Of a DNA stretch of 64,000 nt, positions 25,436-35,811 are shown one piece after another. Source of the DNA: Korobacter sp963703075 (lineage in GTDB: Bacteria > Acidobacteriota > Terriglobia > Terriglobales > Acidobacteriaceae). Where the stretch lies: contig OY969786.1 of NCBI GenBank assembly GCA_963703075.1, positions 3,534,001-3,598,000 of the forward strand, written 5' to 3'. Position numbers and translations under genes: made by a program. The notes under the pieces were generated by a model. The model was given only the letters and a program-made list of their open reading frames with translations, searched no databases and had not been told where the DNA came from. Position 1 is the stretch's first letter, and every line of letters starts with the position of its first letter.

Positions 25436-27562
25436 ATGACCTTGCGCCTCGTTCTCGTGTTTCTGATGTTCGCTCTCTTCGCTTATTCTGCCGATCAGCC
25501 GGCTGCGGTCCAGGGTGGAAATGGGGTCACGCTTCCCCCGCCCCCGCCAACCGAAGCCAAGCCGGTGACAGACGACCTGCACGGAACGAAGATCACCGAT
25601 CCCTATCGTTGGCTGGAAGACCAGAAGAGCCCGGAGACGCGGGCCTGGATCGACGCGCAGATGAAGTACACCGAGCAGTATTTGTCGCAGGTGAAGATCC
25701 GCCCGGAAATCGTAAATGAACTCACGAAACTAGAGCGGGTGGAGAGCTACTCGATTCCTATCGAGCGCGGAGGAAGCTATTTTTTTAAGAAGCGCCTGGC
25801 GGACGAAAACCAGGGATCGATCTACGTGCGGCATGGACTGCACGGGCAGGATGAGCGCCTGATCGACGCCACCAAGCTGAGCACCGACCAGAATACCTCG
25901 GTACAGATCGCCGACATTTCCAAAGACGGCAAGCTGCTCGTGTACGGGACGCGCGGGGGCGGAGCCGATGAAGAAACGGTACACGTCCTCGACGTGGCTG
26001 CGGGGAAGGAGCTACCGGACTCGCTGCCCAGTGCGCGTTACTTCGAAGTATCACTCAGTCCGGACGAAAAAGGCCTCTACTACGGCCGGGTTGAAACCAC
26101 CGGATCGGCAGTTTATTACCACAAGCTGGGAACAGCCGCCGATGCCGACGAGATGATTTTTGGAAAGAACTTCGAGGGCGAAACCTTCGGGCCCATGGAA
26201 CTTATCAGTGGAGGCGTTACCGAGAACGGACGCTACCTGCTGATCACGGTCTCGCACGGGGTTCCGGCGAATCGCGTGGATGTGTACGTGAAGGACTTGC
26301 GCACGCCGGATGCGCCGATCAAGCCGATCATCCGCGGGATCGACAGCCGCTTTACGCCGGTGAACTTCTACGACGATCTCTACGTGATGACCGATTACAA
26401 CGCGCCGAACTATCGCGTGATGCAGATTCACATTGGCGATCCGCAGCCGCAGCACTGGAGAACCATCGTGCCCGAGGGCAAGGATGTGATCTCCGGGATC
26501 TCGGTGGTGGGCGGCAATCTGTTTGTGACGGGACTCCATGATGTGGTGACGGAGACGCGCATCTTCACCATCGAAGGCAAGCAGGTCGGCAAAGTCACGT
26601 ATCCCACGATTGGCGCGGGAACGGATGTCTTTGGACGCCAGGATTCGGAGAACGGCTTCTACAGCTTCGAGTCGTTCATCATTCCGCCCACGATCTATCA
26701 CTACAACGTGAGGACCGGCAAGACGGAGGTTTTCGCCAAGCCCACGGTGCCCTTTGATTCGAAAGACTACGAGGTCAAGCAGGTCTTCTACAGTTCGAAG
26801 GATGGAACGAAGGTCCCCATGTTCATTTCGTCGAAGAAAGGGGTGAAGCGCGACGGCAATACGCCTACGCTGATGTTTGCCTACGGCGGCTTCCTGGTGA
26901 ACCTGACTCCGACTTGGAACCCGGAATACGCGTGGTGGATGGAGCAAGGCGGCTTCTACGCGCAGCCGAACCTGCGCGGCGGCGGCGAGTATGGCGAGAA
27001 GTGGCACAAGGCGGGGATGTTCGAGCACAAGCAGAATGTCTTCGACGACTTTTTTGCAGCTGCGGAGTATCTGAGCAACGAGAAGTACACTTCGCCCAAG
27101 CGGCTCGCCATCCGCGGGCGCTCGAATGGCGGATTGCTGATGGGGGTTGCCATGACCCAGCATCCGGAAATGTTTGGCGCGATCTGGTGCGGGTATCCGC
27201 TGCTCGACATGACGCGCTTCCAGCAGTTCCTCGTCGGCAAGTGGTGGACCACGGAATACGGTTCGCCCGAGAACGCGGAGCAGTTCCCTTACCTGCTGAA
27301 ATATTCTCCTTACCAGAATGTGCAGCCCGGCACGAAGTTTCCCGCGATCATGTTCAACACCGGTGATAGCGATACGCGCGTCGCGCCGCTGCACGCGCGC
27401 AAGATGACGGCGCTGGTGCAGCACGACAATGCCAACGACCGGCCGATCCTGCTGCACTACCAAACGGTGAGCGGGCACAGTGCCGGCGTTTCGATCACGC
27501 AAGCGATTACCGACACGGCGGACGAGTTGGCTTTCTTGTGGAATGAAGTCAGCGGCAAGTAA
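25436..27562 (+). CDS. Exported prolyl oligopeptidase (S9A), copy 1
   Basis: 708-residue serine peptidase cutting after proline in short peptides. A signal peptide (MTLRLVLVFLMFALFAYSA) indicates export. N-terminal cap TDPYRWLED (about 45-53), seven-blade propeller, then the alpha/beta hydrolase with FAYGGF, the GGGEYGEKWH loop, nucleophile Ser in GRSNGGLLMG, Asp in GDSDTRVAPLHARKM and His in SGHSAG. All catalytic residues present. A close paralogue follows directly downstream, so this is a tandem duplication. Confidence 0.94.
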   Translation: MTLRLVLVFLMFALFAYSADQPAAVQGGNGVTLPPPPPTEAKPVTDDLHGTKITDPYRWLEDQKSPETRAWIDAQMKYTEQYLSQVKIRPEIVNELTKLERVESYSIPIERGGSYFFKKRLADENQGSIYVRHGLHGQDERLIDATKLSTDQNTSVQIADISKDGKLLVYGTRGGGADEETVHVLDVAAGKELPDSLPSARYFEVSLSPDEKGLYYGRVETTGSAVYYHKLGTAADADEMIFGKNFEGETFGPMELISGGVTENGRYLLITVSHGVPANRVDVYVKDLRTPDAPIKPIIRGIDSRFTPVNFYDDLYVMTDYNAPNYRVMQIHIGDPQPQHWRTIVPEGKDVISGISVVGGNLFVTGLHDVVTETRIFTIEGKQVGKVTYPTIGAGTDVFGRQDSENGFYSFESFIIPPTIYHYNVRTGKTEVFAKPTVPFDSKDYEVKQVFYSSKDGTKVPMFISSKKGVKRDGNTPTLMFAYGGFLVNLTPTWNPEYAWWMEQGGFYAQPNLRGGGEYGEKWHKAGMFEHKQNVFDDFFAAAEYLSNEKYTSPKRLAIRGRSNGGLLMGVAMTQHPEMFGAIWCGYPLLDMTRFQQFLVGKWWTTEYGSPENAEQFPYLLKYSPYQNVQPGTKFPAIMFNTGDSDTRVAPLHARKMTALVQHDNANDRPILLHYQTVSGHSAGVSITQAITDTADELAFLWNEVSGK

Positions 27563-27567
27563 CCGCG

Positions 27568-27602
27568 ATCCCCATCCTGGCGGCGTCGGCGAGGATGGGG
27601 AT
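27568..27602. terminator. Palindrome between the two peptidase genes
   Basis: ATCCCCATCCT (27568-27578) and AGGATGGGGAT (27592-27602), 11-base perfect arms, followed by TTTG. It may terminate copy 1; its arms share CCCATCCT/AGGATGGG with the repeat at 22.9 kb. Confidence 0.6.
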
Positions 27603-27640
27603 TTGCGCCGCCGCGCGTCCCAGTGCTACAACTTTCATCC

Positions 27641-29773
27641 ATGAAATTCCGCCTCTCGCTCGTCTTCTTCCTGCTCGCGCTTTACTCTTTTGCGGTTGCG
27701 ATCGACAAACCTACCGAGATCAAAGGCGGCAATGGCGTCACGCTTCCGCCGCCGCCCGCCACCGAGGCGAAGCCGGTGACTGAGGACGTGCACGGGACGA
27801 AGATCACCGATCCCTATCGGTGGCTGGAAGACGCGAAGGCTCCCGAGACACGCGCGTGGATCGGTGAACAGATGAAGTACACCGAGGAATATCTTTCTAA
27901 GGTCAAAATCCGTCCGGAAATTTCGTCCGAACTTACGCGGCTGATGCAGGTAGACAAGTACAGCGTTCCCTCGGAGCGCGGCGGGAACTATTTTTTTGAG
28001 AAGCGCTTGCCGGACGAAGGCCAGATGTCGATCTATGTACGGCACGGCCTGAAGGGCCAGGATCAGCGGCTGATCGATGCCACGAAGCTCAGCGCCGACC
28101 AGAACACGTCGGTGGAGATCGACGATCTTTCCAAGGACGGCACGCTGATGGCCTATGGCATTCGGGCCGGCGGCGCGGATGAAGAATCGGTCCACATTCT
28201 CGATGTTGCCACCCAGAAGCAGCTTTCAGATGTGCTGCCGAACGCGCGTTACTTCGGCATCTCACTCACGCCCGACAAGCAAGGCCTGTACTACTCGCGA
28301 GTCGACGACGCCGGATCCCTGGTTTACTACCATCACTTCGGCACTCCCGCTTCCGGCGACCAACTGATCTTCGGCAAGAGCTTCGAAGGAGAGACGCTGG
28401 GCCCGATGCAATTGGTCGGCGCCGGCATCACCGAGAACGAACGCTATTTGCTCATCATTGTCGAGAACGGAGTTCCAGCCAAGCGGGTCGATGTATATGC
28501 AAAAGATCTGCGCCAGGCCGATGCGCCGGTGCGCAAGGTGATTCACGGGATGGACAACCGCTTTAACCCGGTGAACTATGGCGATGACCTGTACGTGATG
28601 ACCGACTACCAGGCGCCCAATTACCGGGTGGTGAAGGTGGCGATCAGCGATCCCGATCCGCAGCATTGGACGACCATCGTGCCGGAAGGCAAGGACGTGA
28701 TTTCCGCCGTGGCTATCGCCGGTGGAAAGCTGTTTGTCAGCGGGCTTCACGATGTCGCGACGCAAACGCGCATCTTCTCGCTGGAGGGTAAGCAAGTCGG
28801 GGAGCTGAGCTATCCAACGTTGGGCACTGCCAGCGAAATCTCCAGCCGCGAAAGCTCCAACGACGCGTTCTACAGCTTCCAATCGTTTACGATTCCGGAG
28901 ACCGTTTATCACTACAACCTGGCGACGGGAAAGACCGACGTGTTTGCGCGTCAGAATGTGCCGTTCAATTCCGAGGACTACGAAGTGAAGCAGGTGTTCT
29001 ACACCTCGAAAGATGGCACCCGGATCCCGATGTTTATCTCTTCAAAAAAAGGCGCCAAGCGCGATGGTCACACGCCGACGTTCCTGTACGCCTATGGCGG
29101 TTTCCTGGTGAACCTGACCCCGCAGTGGAATCCCAAGGCTGCCTGGTGGATGGAACACGGCGGCATCGTGGCACAGCCAAACCTGCGCGGCGGTGGCGAG
29201 TATGGAGAGAAATGGCACGAGGCGGGCATGTTCGAGCACAAGCAGAATGTCTTCGATGATTTCTTTGCCGCTGCGCAATACCTTTTCGATCAGAAGTACA
29301 CCGATCCAAGGAACCTGGCGATACGTGGGGCCTCGAACGGAGGCTTGTTGATGGGCGCTGCGATGACACAGCATCCGGAAATGTTCGGTGCGATTTCCTG
29401 CGGATACCCGCTGCTCGACATGATCCGCTTCCAGAACTTCCTCGTCGGCAAATGGTGAACCAGCGAGTATGGCTCATCGGAGAACGCCGACCAGTTCACC
29501 TACCTTTTGAAATATTCGCCGTACCACAACGTCCATCCGGGCACGAAGTATCCGGCCATCATGTTTACCAGCGGCGATAGCGACACGCGGGTGGATCCGC
29601 TGCACGCGCGCAAGATGGCCGCGCTGGTGCAGCACGACAATGCCGGCGATCGTCCGATCCTGCTGCACTATCAAACGGTGAGCGGTCACAGTGCCGGCGT
29701 CTCGACGAAGCAGGAGATCACCGACGCCTCGGATGACTTGTCATTCCTGTGGAATGAAGTCAGCAGCAATTGA
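27641..29773 (+). CDS. Exported prolyl oligopeptidase (S9A), copy 2, with in-frame TGA
   Basis: Paralogue of the preceding gene over its whole length, with its own signal peptide (MKFRLSLVFFLLALYSFAVA). Ser is in GASNGGLLMG, Asp in GDSDTRVDPLHARKM and His in SGHSAG. The codon at 29456-29458 is TGA where copy 1 has TGG (VGKW then W/stop, then T-S/T-EYGS); the frame is otherwise intact to 29773. If real, the stop removes the catalytic Asp and His and gives an inactive 605-residue product; one G-to-A error would explain it. Confidence 0.88.
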
Positions 29774-29888
29774 AACGGAGCTTCGGCGTATCGAGCGGCT
29801 CACTTCCAAGCTGGAAACCCGGCAATCGAGCCTGGCGGGCATTCGGACTACAACCCGGCGCCGCCGCCCACACTCTATTCCTTGAGGC

Positions 29889-30431
29889 ATGGCTAAGAAA
29901 ACCGCTCATTCGCACGACCTCACCAAGATTGCCACCTACGACCCGAAGGACAAAGATCTGGTCAATGTCGTCGTAGAAACCCCGCGCGGAAGCCGCAATA
30001 AATTTGCGTATGATAAAGATCTGGGAGTCATTCGGCTTAAAAAGATCCTGCCGCCAGGGATGGATTTTCCCTACGACTTCGGATTCATTCCTTCGACGAA
30101 GGCCTCGGATGGGGATCCGCTCGATGCGCTGCTGCTGATGGACGAACCCGCGCATCCGGGCACTCTCATGCGTTGCCGCCTGATCGGCATCATCGAAGGC
30201 GAGCAGACGGAAGATGGTAAGAGCGAGCGCAACGATCGGGTTCTGGTCGTCAGCGAACATTCTCTGCAGTACGCTTCCATCAAGGACGCAAAGGACCTGG
30301 ACAAGAAACTCCTCAAAGCGCTGGAGAACTTCTTTGTGAACTACCACGCGCTCGACAAAGCGACTTTCAAGTTTCTGGGCTGCAAAGGCTCCAAGGACGC
30401 TTCCAAAGCCTTAGAGAAAGCCCGCCGCTAG
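29889..30431 (+). CDS. ppa: Inorganic pyrophosphatase, family I
   Basis: Hydrolyses pyrophosphate to phosphate with Mg2+. 180 residues with FPYDFGFIPST and the metal-binding signature DGDPLDALLL (about residues 74-83), later KSERNDRVL. Slightly different spacing from E. coli PpaA but all acidic ligands are visible. Follows the peptidase gene after 115 bases, no clear ribosome site. Confidence 0.92.
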   Translation: MAKKTAHSHDLTKIATYDPKDKDLVNVVVETPRGSRNKFAYDKDLGVIRLKKILPPGMDFPYDFGFIPSTKASDGDPLDALLLMDEPAHPGTLMRCRLIGIIEGEQTEDGKSERNDRVLVVSEHSLQYASIKDAKDLDKKLLKALENFFVNYHALDKATFKFLGCKGSKDASKALEKARR

Positions 30432-30646
30432 TCTTCCGTTCGGTTCATTGCAAGGGACTGCCGACGGCTGTCCGGTACTGGACAGCCGCGTCTGCATTCG
30501 GACGAGTTCACCGACCGTTGCTCACCCCGACTTCCGCTAACCGTCTGTTGTTGCGAAGGCTTTGGCAATCGCACTCTGGTTCTCCAAGTGCACCGGACAG
30601 ATGGATCCCTCGGGCCCCTCCGAATTTGCACAGGAGCATGTTTCGC

Positions 30647-33114
30647 ATGCAGACGCTGTTGCAGGACCTCCGTTTCGCCGCACGCCAGCTTCGCAAGAAT
30701 CCCGGCTTCGCGCTGACCACGATCCTTACGCTTGCCTTAGGGATTGGCGCCACCACCGCCATCTTCAGCCTGGTGAATGCGGTGTTGTTGCGGTCGCTGC
30801 CATTCCCCGAGCCCGACCGCCTGGTGTGGATCAATAACACTCGCGCTCCGCGCCAGGGACAGAAGCTGTTTCATGGCGTTGCCCCGACGGTCCTCAGCTA
30901 TCCCGACTATTTCGACCTGCGAAAACAGAACCATTCGCTCGCGTACATGGCCTCGTATCACGACACGGATGTAACCCTGACGGGGCAGTCGACGCGCAGA
31001 TTCTCACCGGGTTTGTTGTCGGCTCCGATTTTTTTCGCGCCATCGGGATTCATCCCACCCAGGGCCGTGACTTCCTGGCAGAGGATGAGAAAAAGGGCGT
31101 GCATGTGGCGATGCTGAGCCATGCCTTGTGGCAAAGCACCTTCGGGTCCGATAAAAACATCGCCGGCAAAACGATCACCATCGGCGGCCTTGGCTACACC
31201 GTGGCCGGGGTGATGCCGGCAGGGTTCAATTACCCAATTCAAACGCCGGCGCCGCAAGTCTGGATCAGCATTGGCACCGATGCCTTCGACGCAGCGGGCG
31301 ATGAACCGCTCACCGAGCAGCGGGGAGCCCACTTCCTCAACGCGGTGGGGCGCCTGAAGCCGGGGGTGACGATCGAGCAGGCACAGGCGGATCTCTCGGT
31401 ACTCTCGCAGAATCTCGCCGCCCAATATCCCAACACCACGAAACGCACGACCGGCGCGATTGTCACCACCGAGCAGGAACACCTGGTTAGCGATTCGCGT
31501 CCCGCCCTGCATATGCTGTTCGCGGCGGTGTCATTCGTTCTCCTGATTGCGTGCGCCAACGTTGCTGGGCTGCTACTGGCTCGGGCCTCGCGTCGGCGTT
31601 CGGAGATCGCGGTGCGCTCCGCCCTGGGCGCAACCCGTATGCAGATCATCCGCCAGGTGCTGGTGGAATCGGTCTTTCTGGCAATTTGCGGGGGTTTAAC
31701 GGGGATTGTTCTGTCGGTGGCACTGATGCGAGTGCTGCTGCGCTTCGTGCCAGAGAATCTGCCGCGGCTCGACCAGGTAGGCGTAGATTTCAAAGTCCTC
31801 GCCTTCGCACTCGCAATTTCCGTCATTACCGGCCTGCTGTTCGGGATCATCCCCGCTTCGCGTATTTCGCGCCTCGATCCGGCATCGGCTCTCCGCGACG
31901 GAACGCGCACATCGTCGGCGGGGCGCGGCCAGCATCACGTGCATAATGCGCTGGTAGTAGCGGAAACCGCGATCGGACTCGTGCTCCTGGTCGGCTCGGG
32001 GTTGCTTATCCGGAGCTTTGTCCGGGTCATGCATGTCGATCCCGGGTTCGAGGCGGACCATGTGTTGGTCACGAACATCGATCTGCCCGACAACCGTTAT
32101 CCTGGCGACAAGAACGTGCAGTTTTACAATCAGCTTCTCCCTCGTCTTGCTCAGCTGCCCGGAGTTCAATCGGCCGCTGCCGGCTTTCCCATGCCGCTGA
32201 CGGGCAGCATGATGAACATCTCGTTTGAAATCGAAGGTCGTCCGGTAGCGGAAGCCGATCAGCCGGTGGAAATCGTGAGCACGGTCACGCCCGGATTTTT
32301 CCGGACTCTCGGCATCCCGGTGCTGCGCGGCCGTGAATTCCAGGAGACTGACACGCGCACATCCAATAACGTGGCGGTCATCACCCAGTCTTTCGCGCGC
32401 AAGTACTTCCCCAATGAAGATCCCATCGGGAAGCACATCAAGCCAGGACTTGGGGATGGCTATACGAGCAAGGCAATGCGGGAAATCGTCGGGGTGGTCG
32501 GAGACATCAAACGCCAGCGCCTGACTTCGGACACGGCGCCCGAGTACTACCTGCCCCATGCGCAAGCGACAGTTTCTTCCCCAAGCCTCGTGCTTCGCAC
32601 CTCGGGGGATCCGTTAAGCGTGGCCAACGCGGTACGCTCGGAAGTTGCCGCCCTCGACAAGAATGTGCCGGTCTTTGAGATCCATACGTACGAGGGCCTG
32701 CTTTCGAAGAACGCCGCCGAGCCGCGCTTCCAATCGATGCTGCTGACGTGCTTTGCGGCTCTCGCCTTGCTGCTTTCCGCGGTCGGTCTCTATGCCGTGC
32801 TTTCCTACATGGTGGCGCAGCGCACTCTCGAGATCGGCGTGCGCATGGCGCTGGGTGCACAGCGTGTCGACGTCCTCGGCCTCATCCTGCGCCGCGGCCT
32901 CGGGCTCGCCGCGCTGGGCCTCGTGATTGGCATGGCGTTGGCGCTGGTGCTCACCCGCTACATGGCGAGCATGCTCTACACCATCAAGCCGCTGGATCCA
33001 GCAACTCTCTTAGCGGTCACTGCGATTCTCCTGCTGGTATCGCTCGCGGCCAGCAGTGCGCCGGCGTGGCGCGCGGCCCGCGTGGATCCCATGAAGACTC
33101 TCCGCGATCAATAA
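30647..33114 (+). CDS. MacB/FtsX-like ABC permease of the ADOP type (frame broken near 30990)
   Basis: Orphan permease of the acidobacterial duplicated type, without an adjacent ATPase. N-terminal RFAARQLRKNPGFALTTILT, first helix with LALGIGATTAIFSLVNAVLLR, periplasmic domain, a first FtsX block (LLIACANVAGLLLARAS), then the duplicated half (second periplasmic domain) and a final FtsX block (LSAVGLYAVLSYMVAQRTLEIGVRMALGA). The frame is lost after VTLTGQST and returns one frame back as QILTGFVVGSDFFRAIGI; inserting one base restores it. ATG 30647 has CAGGAG about 10 bases upstream; 30638 is an alternative. Probably involved in export or efflux; substrate unknown. Confidence 0.88.
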
Positions 33115-33130
33115 TCGCGTTTTCCCCAGT

Positions 33131-33165
33131 GCGCCGGGGTCGGTGTTTCCCCCGGCGCCATTTTT
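33131..33165 (+). terminator. Rho-independent terminator
   Basis: GCGCCGGGG (33131-33139) and CCCCGGCGC (33150-33158) followed by CATTTTTG. Confidence 0.85.
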
Positions 33166-33307
33166 GTCCCGCGAAGCATCACGTACGAACCGGGAATGAA
33201 CCGCGTGAACCGCAAGGCTTCTCCGGATGGGCTCATTTGCCCAAGGGGCTGGCATAACTGCTTTCCGAATCTCCGGGGAGATGGCATCATTGTCTCCACG
33301 GCATGCC

Positions 33308-33769
33308 ATGATCACAGTCCAGGAGATTGCAAATCGAAGCGGATTGTTCGTCAGCTGCTCGGGAGATCTCGACGCCAAAGACCTCTATGAGGCACAAAAG
33401 GGCTTGAAGGATCGTTTTCCGGGGATGGGCGAGTGGTATTTCTCGCTCACGGACCTCTCTGGCGTTGGTCAGCTCAAAGTCGAAGCCGCCGATTTCGATT
33501 TGCTCGTCGAGTTGCACCGCAAGCTTGCGCAGTTCACCCGCCCCGGCTTGCCGGTTGCCGTGATCGCGCGAACTGAACTCGCCTACGGGGTTTCGCGCAT
33601 GTGGCAGATCGCCAGTGAGTCCACCGGCTGGGAGTCCAAGGTCTTTCGCGAGCGAGCCCCGGCCGAGGCATGGCTTCGCCATCGCGTGTTGAGCCTGTAT
33701 CAGTACGAATTGCCTGATCTGGGTTTTGAGCCAGGCAAGGCTGCCGCCCACGGCACCCCGCCTTCCTAG
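33308..33769 (+). CDS. SpoIIAA-like / STAS-type domain protein
   Basis: 153 residues. Pattern resembles SpoIIAA-like (STAS-fold) proteins: alternating strands and helices with FVSCSGDLDAKDLYEAQKGL at the start, WYFSLTDLSGVGQ in the middle and VFRERAPAEAWL at the end. Role unknown. Start ATG 33308 is the first in frame that fits the domain; the frame is open to 33227. Confidence 0.6.
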   Translation: MITVQEIANRSGLFVSCSGDLDAKDLYEAQKGLKDRFPGMGEWYFSLTDLSGVGQLKVEAADFDLLVELHRKLAQFTRPGLPVAVIARTELAYGVSRMWQIASESTGWESKVFRERAPAEAWLRHRVLSLYQYELPDLGFEPGKAAAHGTPPS

Positions 33770-33923
33770 GGCTTTTGCCCGCAGGGTCATAGACACTCCC
33801 GCCAAAATCCTTTATTCTTATTCTTTGCCTTTAGGAGAGCGTTCCCGCCTGGGTATCTCTGCCTGCAAATCCTCCCCGGAACACTGCTGAGAAAGCCGTT
33901 GGGAAGGCCAAGGCCTGATTGTC

Positions 33924-34478
33924 ATGTTGATTCGTATCAAGGACTTGCAGCTCAAGCGTCTGGAGTTTAACGAGACGTTCGAGCCGGGCATGATCGATCT
34001 CGGCAGCGAGTATCGCCAGGTTGCGCCGTTAGTGGCCAGCGGACGCGCGGAGTTGATCGAGGAAAACCGGGGTCACAAGGAAATTCTTGACGACATCCGC
34101 CTCATCGGCAAGCTTGCGACTGAAGTGGAAGTTGCTTGTGCCCGTTGTTTAGAGCCGGTGCGGGAACCGGTGACCCGCGAATTTGAATTGCTCTATCGCC
34201 CACAGGGCGCGGACAAGACGAAGGAAGAAGCAGCGGTTTCCAAGGGCGAAACCGAGATTAGTTATTACGAAGGCGACGGCCTTCTGTTAGAAGATGTGGT
34301 GCGTGAGCAGGTGCTGCTGGCCGTTCCCTACCGGGCGTTGTGCCAGGAAAACTGCAAGGGCCTATGCCCAACCTGCGGACTCAATATGAATACCGGGGAG
34401 TGCCACTGTGAAGAGGCTCGACCCGACCCGCGCTGGAATGCCCTGGGGAACCTGCGCGATAAGCTGAAAAGCTCGTAA
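33924..34478 (+). CDS. YceD/DUF177 protein
   Basis: 184-residue protein of the family that precedes rpmF in most bacteria and is linked with 23S rRNA/large-subunit accumulation. N-terminal beta-rich domain; the C-terminal cysteine motif CKGLCPTCGLNMNTGECHC probably binds zinc. It is 63 bases upstream of rpmF, the classical order. Confidence 0.88.
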   Translation: MLIRIKDLQLKRLEFNETFEPGMIDLGSEYRQVAPLVASGRAELIEENRGHKEILDDIRLIGKLATEVEVACARCLEPVREPVTREFELLYRPQGADKTKEEAAVSKGETEISYYEGDGLLLEDVVREQVLLAVPYRALCQENCKGLCPTCGLNMNTGECHCEEARPDPRWNALGNLRDKLKSS

Positions 34479-34541
34479 ACCGACCCCCCGGGAATTCATT
34501 CTGATTCGCGATGGTTGGCGAATCGTAGTAGAGGAACAGCA

Positions 34542-34727
34542 ATGCCTAATCCAAAACGGCGACACTCCAAAGCCCGCACCGGCAACCGCCGCGCGCACGA
34601 TCATCTCTCTGCTCACTCGCTTGCCGAGTGCCCCAACTGCCACTGGAAGAAAATGCCCCATCGCGCCTGCGCCAAGTGCGGCTATTACAAGGGTCGCGAA
34701 GTGGTGGAAGTCGAAGAGAGCAAGTAG
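34542..34727 (+). CDS. rpmF: 50S ribosomal protein L32
   Basis: 61 residues MPNPKRRHSKARTGNRRAHD... with the zinc-binding pair CPNC and CAKC separated by 11 residues. Typical bL32. Frame extends to 34515 but the start at 34542 is the family start. Co-transcribed with the yceD gene by spacing; terminator follows. Confidence 0.95.
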   Translation: MPNPKRRHSKARTGNRRAHDHLSAHSLAECPNCHWKKMPHRACAKCGYYKGREVVEVEESK

Positions 34728-34740
34728 CCCTCCCTCGTAA

Positions 34741-34773
34741 AGCAAAAGGTCCGCGCGTAGCGGGCCTTTTGCT
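34741..34773 (+). terminator. Rho-independent terminator
   Basis: 14-base stem AGCAAAAGGTCCGC/GCGGGCCTTTTGCT, loop GCGTA. It ends the yceD-rpmF unit. Confidence 0.88.
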
Positions 34774-34890
34774 CCATACCCGCAAGACAATCCTGCCATA
34801 GAGTTCGACTGATTCCGCATCCACGATCCCGTTTTCCCGAAAATCTTGCCGGCTAACAGCGACGATTTTTCGTTCCGACTCGCATTTCTC

Positions 34891-34927
34891 TTGACATAAC
34901 CTTTTAGTTATATAACATATTCGTTAT
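34891..34927 (+). promoter_or_regulatory. Promoter and probable autoregulatory operator of the ArsR-family gene
   Basis: TTGACA (34891-34896), 16-base spacer, TAACAT (34913-34918), then the ATG at 34926: transcription should start at or beside the A of ATG, a leaderless design. Alternating ATAAC/GTTAT blocks (34896-34900, 34907-34911, 34912-34916, 34923-34927) make a perfect GTTATATAAC palindrome overlapping the -10, a likely repressor site. Confidence 0.6.
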
Positions 34928-35261
34928 GCAACTGGACAACACCTTCGCCGCTTTGGCCGATCCGACTCGGCGGGCCATTCTCGCCCGGCTCGCGACCGGT
35001 GAAGCCACGGTGATGGAGCTAGCGCAGCCCTTCGCGATCTCGCAGCCGGCGGTCTCCCGACACCTCAAGGTGCTGGAGGCGGCTGGCCTGATCATCCGCC
35101 GGATCGACGGGGCCAAGCACCCTTGCCGGCTTGCGCCGGCGGGGGTGGCGGCGATTGATGAGTGGCTGGCGATGTTGCGCGAGGCGCTGTCGAAAAACTA
35201 CGAGCGGCTCGACCAGGTGCTGGCGGATATGAAATCCGAGAATGGAGAAACAAAGCAATGA
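34926..35261 (+). CDS. ArsR-family winged-helix regulator
   Basis: 111 residues with HTH around MELAQPFAISQPAVSRHLKVLEAAGLI (about 34-60). No metal-binding cysteine motif of classical ArsR is visible; it belongs to the ArsR-like group paired with SRPBCC/AHSA1 genes. It overlaps the next start by ATGA, so the two are translationally coupled. Confidence 0.9.
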   Translation: MQLDNTFAALADPTRRAILARLATGEATVMELAQPFAISQPAVSRHLKVLEAAGLIIRRIDGAKHPCRLAPAGVAAIDEWLAMLREALSKNYERLDQVLADMKSENGETKQ

Positions 35262-35744
35262 GCAAACTCACACTGAAAACCGAAGGCGATCTCCACATCA
35301 TCGCCACGCGACACTTCGCGGCACCGCCCGAGGCGGTCTATCGCGCCCACACCGAACCTAAGCTGATTCAACAGTGGCTGCTCGGACCGAGTGGATCGAA
35401 CCATGCCGGTCTGCATCAGCGAACCGCGGCCGCATGGGCAAATCCGCTACGAGTGGTCAAACGGGAAAGGCGGCGGCTTCTACCTGACGGGCGAATATCT
35501 GGAACTTGAGCCCTACAGCCGGATCGTACATGTCGAGCGCATGCATCTTCCCGACCCGACGCCCGACAACCATGTGGAGTGCCGCTTCGTCGCCGACGGT
35601 ACGGGCACTCTCATGACCATGCGCATGACCTTGCCCGACGCCGAAACCCGCAAGCAAATGCTTGCCACCGGCATGGAGCATGGCATGGAAGACAGCTATG
35701 CGCGCCTTGAAACTATGCTTGCGCCCGCACAAAGCCACGCTTGA
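35258..35744 (+). CDS. SRPBCC/AHSA1 domain protein (frame broken near 35398)
   Basis: Hydrophobic-cavity (START-like) fold. Part one MSKLTLKTEGDLHIIATRHF...LIQQWLLGP in one frame; after GPSG the family sequence continues one base on as DRTMPVCISEPRPHGQIRYE, with GGGFYLTGEYLELEPYSR and HVERMHLPDPTPDNHVE. Removing one base near 35395-35400 gives WLLGPSGWTMPVC, as expected. Ligand unknown. ATGA overlap with the regulator. Confidence 0.85.
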
Positions 35745-35811
35745 GTCTTGACGGGGCTCGCTGGCTCGCGGGGCCCGTGCCTATGCTTTCTGATAACATC
35801 TTCCTTCAGCA

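Noticed and set aside
26051..27502. 483-codon minus-strand frame in prolyl oligopeptidase copy 1
   Set aside because: Typical GC-rich antisense frame; only the plus strand carries S9 motifs.
29456..29458. Selenocysteine codon in prolyl oligopeptidase copy 2
   Set aside because: The paralogue has Trp at this position, which is not catalytic, and no SECIS-like hairpin stands out after the TGA.
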